Assembly: GCA_949128115.1 (NCBI GenBank)
Contig: OX421966.1
Span: 48,605,416-48,669,415, forward strand
From: Anaspis maculata
Lineage: Eukaryota > Arthropoda > Insecta > Coleoptera > Scraptiidae
Reading direction: 5' to 3'
DNA length: 64,000 bases
The notes beneath the pieces were generated by a model that searched no databases, was not told the origin of the DNA, and saw nothing but the letters and a program-made list of their open reading frames with translations. The first letter of the stretch is position 1, and each line of letters begins with the position of its first letter. The position numbers and the translations under genes are program-made. Shown here piece after piece: positions 37,501 to 44,163 of this stretch.

Positions 37501-39367
37501 GATTGGTGGATTCAAAAGACTCGTGACTCCTTCATGCAAGCAGCAGAAAAAAAAATTCTTCCGTTTTCTGGGAACCTATTGTCGTCGGCACATGTCAGTG
37601 TTCTCTGGGGCGCGAGTTTTGAGACATCCTGTATTTAGATTAAACGAATATTGACTGTTTGGCTTGTATATTAAAGTGAAACAATGAAATAGCAAATTTA
37701 AAGTATGCTGTACAGGCCCATAAAAAATATATCAAATTATAAGCATTGAATTAACACAAACTTACCAACAACAGGAATATGGAACGGATTTTTAGAGCAT
37801 GTATCAAGCAAATCTTTCAAAACTGTTGAGGTATACGACAAAGATTCTCTCAGCTCCCCTGAACTGGACATGTACTTGGTATCTATCACACTAAAAAAAA
37901 AAATAACAAACACATTACACAGGTTGTCCCAAAATCAGCCTGCAATACTTTATCAACGGATTCTACAACTCAAAAAAAAAATTCCATGAACATTATGTTG
38001 AAAAATTATTCTTGAAGATTTATTACCCCTGAGACTGTTTAAACGATTTTGACCTTTGTGAAGCACAAAAAAGTTGGTAGATGTAGTAAATTAAGCATAT
38101 AATCATAATGTACTGGCAAAGTATTGCAGGCTGATTTCACAACACTTTGTATTATGCATCACAAATGAAATCTTACCTGGAAAATAAAGACAAAGCAGTG
38201 TGTTTGAAATCTTCATATGTCTCCGGTAAAGGTGTCAGAAATTTATCAATGGTGTGCAAGAAATCAAGGCACATATTATGCCCCACGATCGGCTTTCCCT
38301 GTAAAATTGATAATTTCAGTCCAACTGATTGAATCTTAATTATTAACGACAACTTACAGATGCCACAACCATTTTGAGCACCTTACTAAACCCAATAAAA
38401 TTATCCATCACACTCAGCTGTTCCTCATGCTCTTTCCTGCAGATTTCTGCCTCTTCTTCTGGACTTTTCTTTCTAGTGATCACAAGAATGCGAGCTTTGG
38501 TGTCACCGCTGACAGCTTTTGTTTCCACATTCAATTTTGTCTTGTAAGGTTTAGACTTAAATGCCTCATAAACAAGTTTTCTTGTGAACGGGTTGGACTG
38601 CGTTAATTCTAATGCTTCCCCATCAGGATCACCTTCCAGAAAATCTTCCATCGCTTTACTAACAACTCAATTAAAATGAAGTGTAAAAATGAAAAGTTGA
38701 AACTTACAAAATATCATCTACAAGTTGTTTCTGTTCTTCTGGAACTTGAGTGCCACTGCTGATGGCACCACTGTTCTGTTGGGGCTGAATCTTCTTTAGG
38801 TGATTCTCTTCCAAAGTGGCCCTATATGTATCTTCTTCTGAATTGTTCAAGTAAGGAATGCCTAGAAATTCTGACCGTCAAAGGCTTTGTGAATAAAACT
38901 GGTAGAATTACTTGCCAAATTTGAACAGCTTATTGAAATCAAAGCCCTGTGACATGAGGAAATCGATGCTGGATGCCTGACAGAGAAACCTTTGATCTGG
39001 TATGTTCCGTTTGACTGGTCTCCGAAAAATGTAGAAATTGTACGTCTGCTGCTTGAATTGCTTAGAGTCGACATCAAATCGAAATGCGCTCAGTCCGTAC
39101 TGCACCACCAAGAAGTCCATCGAGTTCTTGCGGACTTTTTCATAATACAATTGCGGTGAATCATAAATGTTGATATCAGAAACAGAATTCAAACCGGAAA
39201 ATTCACAGTCTATAGCGAGAAACGCGGCATTCTCCACGGTCTTCTTGATTTGCGGCAAAAGCTGTTCGAAATCTGAGGTAGAAGGAAAAAAAAGTATAAC
39301 CTCAATTTTGTCAGTTAGAGCTCAAGATTTCGGCAATATATGACTTACTAAGGCTAGTCACTTCCAT
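19538..39367 (-). CDS. PARN: Poly(A)-specific ribonuclease PARN, complete, 11 exons
   Basis: PARN is a 3' exonuclease that shortens poly(A) tails of mRNAs and matures small RNAs. Coding exons on the minus strand: 39367-39349, 39272-38916, 38861-38708, 38658-38358, 38298-38177, 37890-37766, 34998-34818, 28313-28261, 20185-20099, 20039-19778, 19715-19538. All phases agree and the sum is 1,839 nt (612 aa; human 639). The DEDDh nuclease residues are all present: D28 and E30 (AIDCEFSG), D289 ([11 protein letters not shown]), H376 and D381 ([12 protein letters not shown]). The R3H-like insert lies between them. An RRM follows from about 440 ([13 protein letters not shown], then [16 protein letters not shown]). 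The basic, acidic tail ends FQTNDDWN. Introns 2 and 10 use GC donors. Intron 8 carries an antisense PGAM gene and a Copia element. Confidence 0.95.
20424..20556. mobile_element. MITE, 133 bp, about 41 bp inverted repeats
   Basis: CCGCGTTCGGCAGTTC at 20424 and its complement ending at 20556 head two arms of about 41 bp that pair with few differences. Non-coding. It sits in PARN intron 8, 240 bp from the RRM exon. Confidence 0.6.
20560..21429. other. Part of PARN intron 8, no gene seen
   Basis: Mixed-composition intronic DNA with a G run (about 21042-21057) and a C-rich tract near 21189-21200. Open frames are short and mirrored on both strands. I see no conserved protein or clear transposon ends. 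Confidence 0.45.
21435..21574 (-). repeat. Copia 3' LTR
   Basis: 140 bp copy of the 5' LTR. It starts directly after the polypurine tract on the element strand and ends at the GTTCT duplication. Confidence 0.9.
21575..21582 (-). other. Copia polypurine tract
   Basis: AGGGGGAG on the minus strand directly precedes the 3' LTR, where the plus-strand primer for reverse transcription is expected. Confidence 0.8.
21589..24711 (-). CDS. Copia Pol: protease remainder, integrase, reverse transcriptase, RNase H
   Basis: This frame is about 1,020 meaningful residues after the A10 frame break. Visible in order: integrase zinc-binding HRRLGHPSD...CIPCIQGK; the catalytic DDE core ([32 protein letters not shown]); a glutamate- and asparagine-rich linker; reverse transcriptase with [13 protein letters not shown] and the YVDDLL active site; and RNase H with [10 protein letters not shown] and STTEAEYMS. 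It stops 14 bp before the 3' LTR. Its first roughly 20 codons are a shadow of the Gag-protease frame, so the annotated start is not a real initiation site. No other break was seen. Confidence 0.92.
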   Translation of the reverse strand: MVYRFRSYSTFHKRRKFNFGSKKKPNGTCTVADNQKLKIESIGDIKFEIGNNEKSETIEIKDVLYVPELSTNLLSVSKITKRGHTVIFNDKKCAIYDHHDNLVATASEIDGMYKLDRAKNQANFTTTKENHEIWHRRLGHPSDEIITKMDRLVDGMGLNSKRKSTCIPCIQGKQHRTPFQTSKHQTTQPLQLIHSDLCGPMQEKSFGGSRYFLTFIDDFTRKVFIYFLNTKDEVLQRFKDFKNFVENQTNKKIKILRTDNGREYVNEAFKNFLKKSGIQHQTTVVYTPEQNAVAERYNRTIVEKGRCMMFEAGLDTRFWAEAANTAVFLINISPTKSLENTTPEEAWTGRKPNVSHLKIFGCKAMAHIPKEKRKKWDSKSEECIFVGYSEGTKGYRLFNRRTRQVIVKRDVIFLEKEFNELKNKEESKKEDTFIPLSEENVVIEENITEDDNITEEENTSGEDNTSELENVIKDIEDVKNSNEDTNANKDKARRSSRLRKPKKWDDYVTYNTKISEEEPSTFEEAQNSENATKWKEAMVAEYGSLMSNETWILTDQPKNRKVLNCKWVFKLKKNPDGNSHKHKARLVIKGCSQKHGIDYNETYAPVIQHTSLRMLLAMAAKFDLDITHMDVTTAFLHGDIEEEIYMTQPKGFEVEGQETKVCKLQKAIYGLKQGSRAWNMKLSKVLKKFGLKQSNSDQCIYFDEKNPRSLIVAVYVDDLLIFSDNHEKTKKMKRNLESNFTMKDLGEAKYCLGMTITRDRKTRKIWIDQSKYILDVLARYNMNDCNPCSTPVDCNQKLTKDMAPISQEEKIEMQRIPYQEVVGSIIYASQLTRPDLAFAVGLLSRFNNNPGRPHWTAVKRVLRYMKGTVDHRLEFGDKGNELEGFCDADWASDSEDRRSTTGYLFKLFGNLIAWNCKKQPTIAISTTEAEYMSLSAAVQEAVWLRNLITDILPEDVVNHPTTIYSDNKGAIHLGNNGGYRSRTKHIDIKHHFLREKIDGGIIALKHVGSESNISDINTKALPRTAHQRITQELGVKPTTP
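24618..25493 (-). CDS. Copia Gag and start of protease
   Basis: This 291-residue frame begins 88 bp inside the 5' LTR. Its N-terminal two thirds are a Copia-type Gag (pfam UBN2-like, with [15 protein letters not shown] and [15 protein letters not shown]). A zinc knuckle [14 protein letters not shown] follows, then the aspartic protease active site [13 protein letters not shown] near its end. The frame runs off at a homopolymer of ten A (24649-24640) and stops soon after. The rest of the polyprotein continues in another frame (21589-24711). Copia normally encodes one continuous Gag-Pol, so this is either a one-base indel, a sequencing error or a frameshift site. Confidence 0.9.
   Translation of the reverse strand: MAAQSTLPGLEKLKGRENFSTWKFAMETYLQHEDLWNCVLGTETDAKKITRARAKIILSLESVNYVHVQTTTTAKEAWDNLEKAFDDSGLTRKVGLLRKLITTHLENCDSVDEYVNEIITTAHKLTNIGLEVKDDWIGTLLLAGLPEEYKPMIMGIESSGIKITADAIKTKLLQDVKMSDKDHKSESVLLNKHASNRGNDKKAPICYECSKPGHYGRNCFKRKERLKRERENSSKNNTQSDRNSHRTFYTVFSVNNVDQDDWYIDSGATAHFTNDGSLISDQKKNRTELAP
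25571..25581 (-). other. Copia primer-binding site
   Basis: GGTTATGGGCC on the minus strand directly abuts the 5' LTR. This matches the anticodon-arm region of initiator tRNA-Met, the half-tRNA primer known for Drosophila copia, rather than a tRNA 3' end. Confidence 0.75.
25582..25721 (-). repeat. Copia 5' LTR
   Basis: 140 bp, matching the 3' LTR. On the element strand it begins TATTGGGATTG and ends CTCTGCAAGA, so the usual TG...CA ends are absent. The boundary is set by the flanking GTTCT duplication and the adjoining primer-binding site. 140 bp is short for a Copia LTR. Confidence 0.9.
25858..26100. mobile_element. MITE, 243 bp, 40 bp inverted repeats
   Basis: The left end (CGGTTGCACCAAAAAATTCA) and right end (its near-complement) give 40 bp arms, 25858-25897 and 26061-26100. 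The interior is non-coding. It sits between the Copia element and PGAM in PARN intron 8. Confidence 0.65.
26101..26639 (+). other. Upstream region of PGAM (presumed promoter and 5'UTR)
   Basis: No TATA box is obvious. The start codon is preceded by GATAAAAACATGG. A CAG|G acceptor-like site at about 26578-26582 (CCTGACACAG|GTCC) after a T-rich tract could mark a 5' UTR intron, but I cannot show it. Confidence 0.35.
26640..28174 (+). CDS. Pglym78: Phosphoglycerate mutase (2,3-BPG dependent), complete, 2 exons
   Basis: This cytosolic glycolytic enzyme interconverts 3- and 2-phosphoglycerate. Exons 26640-26972 and 27743-28174 join between codons (GAGCAG|GTAGAG donor, TTCGCAG|GTGGCA acceptor) and give 254 residues, the same as human PGAM1. 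The phosphohistidine loop VRHGESEWN puts His11 in place. E89 lies in [18 protein letters not shown], and the second catalytic His187 in [14 protein letters not shown]. The C-terminus [10 protein letters not shown] is typical. The gene lies wholly within PARN intron 8 on the opposite strand, and its stop is only 86 bp from the edge of PARN exon 8. The 770 bp intron carries a MITE. The symbol follows the Drosophila orthologue by homology. Confidence 0.95.
27529..27677. mobile_element. Palindromic MITE in PGAM intron, TTA target duplication
   Basis: Arms of about 60 bp (27529-27588 and 27618-27677) are near-perfect inverted copies, beginning GGGCTAAATTTCAAGTCCAA. TTA lies directly outside both ends (27526-27528 and 27678-27680), as for PIF/Harbinger MITEs. 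Total 149 bp. It lies 65 bp upstream of the PGAM exon 2 acceptor. Confidence 0.75.
28212..28217 (+). terminator. PGAM polyadenylation signal (candidate)
   Basis: AATAAA in an AT-rich stretch 38 bp after the PGAM stop and about 45 bp before PARN exon 8 on the other strand. Using it would end the PGAM transcript at or inside the PARN exon. Confidence 0.55.
28625..28771. mobile_element. Palindromic MITE, 147 bp
   Basis: Arms of 55 bp (28625-28679 and 28717-28771), beginning CTTACGAAAACCCTGATCTG, are almost exact reverse complements around 37 bp. It lies in PARN intron 7 and is non-coding. Confidence 0.7.
29699..31454. mobile_element. Inner foldback element, arms about 815 bp
   Basis: Arm 29699-30517 pairs with 30643-31454 around a roughly 125 bp loop. 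Landmarks include TAGTCCGGTGGACTAG at the ends, ATGGGGGGTC/GGCCCCCCAC-type blocks near 29817 and 31311, ACAGGGTGAACAGGTTCC at 29962, and CCGGCATCAATCATGTATGC near the loop. Mismatches are scattered. No transposase is visible. It shares terminal sequence with the surrounding 28926-33047 structure. Confidence 0.75.
32100..32460. repeat. Degenerate short-motif repeat (ATGTGCACC / CACATCCCCATG)
   Basis: From about 32115 to 32345, variants of GTGCACCATGG and CACATCCCCATG recur many times on both strands. They are followed by two copies of AGGCTGTGAACAATCTGTA (about 32404 and 32446). Non-coding and within PARN intron 7. Confidence 0.5.
33825..34771. mobile_element. Foldback element, arms about 280-300 bp
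   Basis: Arm 33825-34121 pairs imperfectly with 34496-34771. Shared blocks include TGCTAACGT, CACCGTCAT, GTGAAAATTTGCTGCGGTCG and GAAGAAAATG. About 375 bp of unrelated AT-rich sequence forms the loop. It ends 47 bp before PARN exon 7. Confidence 0.65.
35155..35368. mobile_element. MITE family G (TATATGCCGTTCAC ends), copy 1
   Basis: Terminal inverted repeats of about 40 bp start ATATGCCGTTCACGTTTTAA and include TTCAGTAGAATGACTTTTT. The core contains inverted GGCTGATGGC/GCCATCAGCC. A second copy is at 62500-62713. It is in PARN intron 6. Confidence 0.7.
35719..36610. mobile_element. Non-autonomous DNA transposon with iterated TTACGAT motif
   Basis: 34 bp terminal inverted repeats (35719-35752 and 36577-36610) begin TATATCGATACCTGTCGGC. 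Inside 892 bp, TTACGAT or its complement occurs nine times (about 35743, 35911, 35979, 36313, 36352, 36370, 36401, 36450 and 36579), mostly as ACTTACGATA. No transposase frame is present. Iterated subterminal motifs of this kind are transposase-binding sites in hAT and P-like families; the family here is unknown. It is in PARN intron 6. Confidence 0.7.
37203..37633. mobile_element. TIR element with TACAGG ends, 431 bp
   Basis: The left end TACAGGTGGCTCAAAACTTG and the right end, reading its approximate complement to CATCCTGTA, form arms of about 33 bp. The interior is non-coding, in PARN intron 6, 130 bp from exon 6. Confidence 0.6.
37917..38150. mobile_element. MITE filling PARN intron 5
   Basis: Inverted ends of about 34 bp (37917-37951, ACACAGGTTGTCCCAAAATC; 38118-38150) bound a 234 bp element. 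Intron 5 is 286 bp (38176-37891), so without the MITE it would be about 52 bp, the size of its neighbouring introns. Confidence 0.7.
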
Positions 39368-39767
39368 AATGCGTGTTTGATGAGATGTGTGGTGATTGAA
39401 ATGCAGTTTGGGTGCATTTATGTGGTAAATTGTAAGAACTACGGGGACATTTTTTCATTGAATGAAAAACATCAACATGCGCGTGTTGTCAAACGTCAAT
39501 CACAGCGAATAGCGAAACAGAAAAGTGACACTTGAACTGACAACTGACAACGACAACAGAGATGCCAACCTCAATGCGACCGCGAATTTCAAATATAATT
39601 TTTGGTGAGTTTCTTATTATCTTACTAAACCGTCACATTCTCTCACTCGATCTCATTGGCCGCATTCGTAAGTCACAACAGTTGTGGAGCACTTCTACGC
39701 CATTGGTCAAAATTAAAATTTCGACGAATCGCGTGGAAGTGCGTCACCTAAAATGTCAAAGCAGAAA
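39368..39767 (-). other. PARN upstream region
   Basis: The region before the PARN start codon (39367, CATTATGG context) has no TATA box that I can see. It contains several TGACA/TGTCA motifs and no convincing gene on the opposite strand. A frame at 39562-39807 on + runs into a MITE and has no domain. Confidence 0.4.
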
Positions 39768-39917
39768 GGGCGTTTTCCATTTACCGACACAAGTCGACTT
39801 GTGTTGACACAAATCGACACAAATGCGTTCCATTTGATCTGTGTTCCTTTGTCTCATCGACACAAGCTAACACAAGCTGACACAAACCGACACAAATGTT
39901 TTAAATGGAAAGCGCCC
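39768..39917. mobile_element. MITE family D (GGGCGTTTTCCATTTA ends), copy 1
   Basis: A 150 bp element with inverted ends GGGCGTTTTCCATTTA and TAAATGGAAAGCGCCC. The core repeats GACACAA and its relatives about ten times (for example GACACAAGTCGACTTGTGT). A near-identical copy lies inverted at 45494-45643. Confidence 0.75.
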
Positions 39918-40756
39918 AAGATTAATACTTGCCACCTCGCTTGCCACTTGTGTGAACACAAAAACAAAACAGTGTATTTTCCACTAACGTCGCCAACCCC
40001 AACCCTAACCAGCCCGATCGATAAAGCGCTCCCGCGTAAACAGCCAATTGAACCAGTGAGCTTCTTGAATGCTTTAAAACTGACATTTCAAAATATGCTC
40101 GGAAAAAGCGCAAGCGGGATGGTCAAGAAGACGTAAAAAAAGTCTGCTGTAAAACTTGCATTTTCACACTTAGGCTATACATAGTTCTGATCTAAGGCAG
40201 CGTCTTATCAAAACTGCTCGGTGATCGTCAAAGTCTAAGATGAACCAACATTTTTCACTTTCAAATGAGAGGATATACGTACCATATAAATAAGTATGGT
40301 ACTTATCTCGGGAGAAAAATGATTTGGAACCAATTGGTGGCGCGCCTAATAAGAAGAATATGTGTCAAAAGACAGAGTCAATTTTCGAAGTCGTGCAGGT
40401 AGGTATGCCTAGAGGTACCTACCTACTTGAACTTTTTTGGAGAAATTCAAATTCCTTTTCTTCTTACTTTTGTGGAGCGGCTATCAAAGTTTCGAAGGGG
40501 TTTTTGGCTTTTGATCGCATATTTTGTTTTCTCAAAGAGTTCAATATAAGGGCTACGTTTTCATATGAGATTGCCTACTTTCATGTCGAATTTGTTTGTA
40601 TACCGCCTACGAGTTAGATACATGAAGCTTTTTTAAAACTAAACCAATTTTCTGGGACGTTCTTCACGTGAAAATATATAAAGAGGCACCATATACAGGG
40701 GTGCCACCATATACAGTAAGTAAGTACCTAAAGTAGGTACAAAGTAAGCTCAAAGT
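39918..40756. other. Intergenic DNA upstream of PARN, no gene seen
   Basis: AT-rich sequence with runs of TAGGTACCTACC type (near 40397-40435 and 40723-40745) and a TACAGGGGTGCCACCATATACAG repeat phrase near 40695. Frames at 39753-40136 and 40324-40617 show no recognisable domain. Confidence 0.45.
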
Positions 40757-42782
40757 TCAGTTTTCAAAATCGTTTTCTTGACGCAACTTTTGAGCCTCGT
40801 TTTGAATTAATCAACCGATTTGAATGAAATTCGACCCAAAGTTTGCTGAAATAAGTCTCTATCGAACGATAACAACGCGTTTCAGGAAACATTTTCAGGG
40901 GCGAAGATAATAGGGGGTACCCTCCCCTTTTCTCCCTTATTTCAGATTCCCCTTTTTATTTTTGGAAATAGTTTCAATTTTTGAACTCAACGTTTGATTT
41001 GAATAAAAAAATACTCCTGCAAATTTATGGTAAGAGACTTTATCTGCAAGATATTTGGGTTTGAAACTTCGGAAAACATCTCGGAAACAGCACTTTCAAG
41101 AGTTTTAAGAGCCTAAAAATTTAAATCCAAGAAAACTCATGATTTCTTAAAGGGGAACTGTGGGTAAAATTTTGTGTCAATTTTAAAATTTATATAGCTG
41201 CGGGATGGCTTTAGTTGATTTTTAGTCAAAATCGCATCGAAAAATTCCAAGCCGTTACGAAGTTATCGTAAATTTTGTGGGCTGATTATGACGTCATACT
41301 GCGCACCGGAAAGGACAGGTCGGCAGGCCAAGGCACCACGCCAACAATTACAGACCTTTCTAAAATGAAACAAGTTTACCAAACGGTAGACGCAGGTCAT
41401 TTGACTTTAATTTCAAAGTACGGTGAACCAAATTTCAGCAAACATCTTTGAAAACATAATGGCGAAATTGCGAAGTCGCACTTTAATAATGTTTTTAAAA
41501 ATGTCTACTGAAATTTGGTTCACCGTACTTTGAAATTGAAGTCAAATGACCTGCGTCTACCGTTTGGTAAACTTGTTTCATTTCATAAAGGTCTAGTAAT
41601 AGGCTACTTCGTTTGGGCAGGTGCGCATGCTTGACGGCTCCAAATTTTGTAAACTTTCGTACACCTGTCAATTGAATGGCAACGCTGCATGCTCTGTCTA
41701 GCCACCTGACCAACAACTGGTTCCTGGCTGTCACTTTTATACATACCGTAAATGCATCTCTTCGTAGCTTCTTTGAACTTCCTTCTTGGTGCAGCCATTT
41801 TCAACAGGTTCTGTTCTTTCGACAAAACATGAGCAAAGGGAATGTAGGTCAGGTAGAAACGAGAAGTGACCATAATTATTGTCACAAGTGACAGTTGGCG
41901 CCGATGTCTTGTTGTTTTCAACGCTGTTGCCATTTTTGTTGTTCCTGAACTTCCACAAATGATCATTGAATTTAATTCCGATGAAACATTTCCTTTGAAC
42001 ATAAAAATGGTATCTAACATTCAACCAAATAATTTGTGAAATTTTAGGTGCACTACAATATTTTTTTGTGTTAATTTTCAATATTGGTGTACGAAACTAT
42101 GAAATTCGCGCCAGACATGCGCACTCAAAAAAACCGAAACGAAGGGACCTATTGTTGGCGTGGTGCCTTGGCCTGCCAACTTGACCTTTCCGGTGCGCAG
42201 TATGACGTCATAATCAGCCCACAAAATTCACGATAACTCCGTAACGGCTTGGAATTTTTCGATGCGACTTTGACTAAAAATCAAATAAAGCCATCCCGCA
42301 GCTATATAAATTTTAAAATAGACACAAAATTTTACCCACAGTCCCCCTTTAACTGAAATAAGTTTTCTAGGTGTCTCAACTTGATAAATCACCATTTTTA
42401 CTGACAAAACAAGAAGTTTTCTTGGATTTCAACTTTTTAGCCTTTGAAAGTGGTGTTTTCGAGCTGTTTTTCCAAGTTTCAAATATTAATATCTCTAAAA
42501 CGAAACCTCTAATCAAAATCTTGCTGATGGAGTAACTTTTTATCTGAAATAAACAGAACTCAAAAATTGGAACCATTTTGAAAAATAGCCAAGGAGATCA
42601 AATGTGGGGAAGGAAAGGGGAGGGTACGTGCTATTATCTTTGCCCCTAAAAATGTTTCATGAAACGCGTTATTCTTGTTCGATAGAGACACTTATTTCAG
42701 CAAACTTTGGTTGAATAAGATTGATTCGAATGGGTTGAACAGATCAAAAGTTGCAGCAAAAAAGGATTTTGAAAATAGAACA
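40757..42782. mobile_element. Composite nested inverted repeat, 2 kb
   Basis: Three nested pairs of inverted blocks are seen: about 40757-41110 with 42420-42782 (family A-like, with ATCGAACGATAA); 41150-41350 with 42145-42352 (GGTAAAATTTTGTGTCAATTTT and GTGGGCTGATTATGACGTCAT); and 41358-41450 with 41505-41595 (ACCAAACGGTAGACGCAGGTC). About 540 bp at 41600-42140 has no partner. A minus-strand frame there (42020-41604, 138 aa) is unrecognised. Confidence 0.65.
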
Positions 42783-42869
42783 TTGAGGGGTCATAACTTT
42801 TTAGGGAGCACCTTCTGCAATTCATTGTTATCGCAAACTTCATATTTCTGAAAGCTAAATCCAAGAATA

Positions 42870-43542
42870 TACAGGCTGTTCGGGTCTGGTTATTACAAAC
42901 TTTGAGGGATGATTCCCCATCAAAGATAAAGCCGAAAGAACACTTAAAAAAATTAAGGTCCTGAAATGCTTCCTTAAAAAGATACAGGGTGTTGACTTTT
43001 TTAAAATCGTTTTTTCACTGTAACTTTTGAACCGTTGAACCAATTTCCATCAAATTTGAATCAAAGCTTAGTCAGCTAAGTCTCCATCGAACGATAATAC
43101 CACAATTCATCAAAAAATTTTGGGGGCGTATTTTCTGATTCTACGTTCAATTTAGAAGAAAAAGTTACTCTTTCAAAATTTTGATTAGAGGCTTCGTTTT
43201 TGAGATATTTGGTTTTTAAACTTTGGAAAACATCTCGAAATCGCCACATTCTAGAGTCCAAATTGTTTTTCTCTGAAAACGCCTCATTTCTTAGCAAAAA
43301 ATGGCGGTAAATGAACTTAAGCAACCTAGAAAACTCAGTCCAGTTGAGGAATCATGAGTTTTCTTGGATTTTAATTTTAAGGCCCTTGCATGAAAGTCAA
43401 AAAATTCAAAAAAGTCAACTTCAACACCCTGTATCTTTTCAAGGAAGCATTTTAGGACCATGAGTTTTTTGTTCTTTCGGCTTCATTTTTGATGGGGAAT
43501 CATCCCTCAAAGTTTGTAATAACCAGACCCGAACACCCTGTA
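42870..43542. mobile_element. Family A element with TACAGG...CCTGTA ends, 673 bp
   Basis: The left end TACAGGCTGTTCGGGTCTGG and right end (complement, ending CGAACACCCTGTA) form arms of about 145 bp, including CTTTGAGGGATGATTCCCC. A second ACAGGGTG motif is near 42985, matched at 43424. Fragments of the same family are at 1-830 and in 40757-42782. Confidence 0.65.
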
Positions 43543-43729
43543 TAGCTAGGTAGGTACTAATAACTTTTGAAACGGCCTGTATGTAACCTTTTGTCATTGG
43601 CCGGTAGATGACGCCAACGTTACAAGCAACTTTTTATAACCAGTTTTGCCGATGAGGATCGTTTTTTGATATGAATAGTAAAGTGCCTGATGTATAATAT
43701 TAATAAGGGGTAGTATGGAGGGTAGTATA

Positions 43730-43985
43730 GGGTAGTATCAATAAAAAATAAGCACAAAAGTTATTTGCTTGGATTTCATAGGCGTTGCCAGGAAAGTCTG
43801 CTTAGCAACTCTTAAAAAATCCAAGCAAATGCTTATGCTTATTTTTTAATAATACTATACTATCCATTGATAGAAAATTAGCATAAGCATCTGCTCAGGT
43901 CTTTGAGGAGTTGCTAAGCAAGCTTCTCCCAGCAACTCCTCAAAATGTAAGCAAATGTTTATGCTAAATTTTTAATAACACTACC
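43730..43985. repeat. Inverted and tandem repeat region
   Basis: Blocks with GGTAGTAT, AAAAAATAAGCA, TTGCTTGGAT and GTTGCTAAGCA occur in direct and inverted copies, giving overlapping hairpins, for example AAAAATAAGCACAAAAG against CTTATGCTTATTTTTTA. It is probably a small MITE that duplicated in place. Confidence 0.45.
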
Positions 43986-44163
43986 CATGGACATTGTTCT
44001 AGTGTCAGTTTATCGATTTATTTCTGAAGAATTTTTCGGGATAAAGGCGCAGTTCTCACCTCTCCATTTCGTTGCTGTGACACGCAGTCATAGCGTGTCA
44101 CAGCAAGCGAATGCCTTGTCGAAACCATCATTCATTAGTATCAGATACGTCACAGATAATGAG

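Noticed and set aside
41604..42020. 138-residue minus-strand frame within the composite inverted repeat
   Set aside because: No known domain; lies in repeat DNA and has no sign of constraint that I can see.
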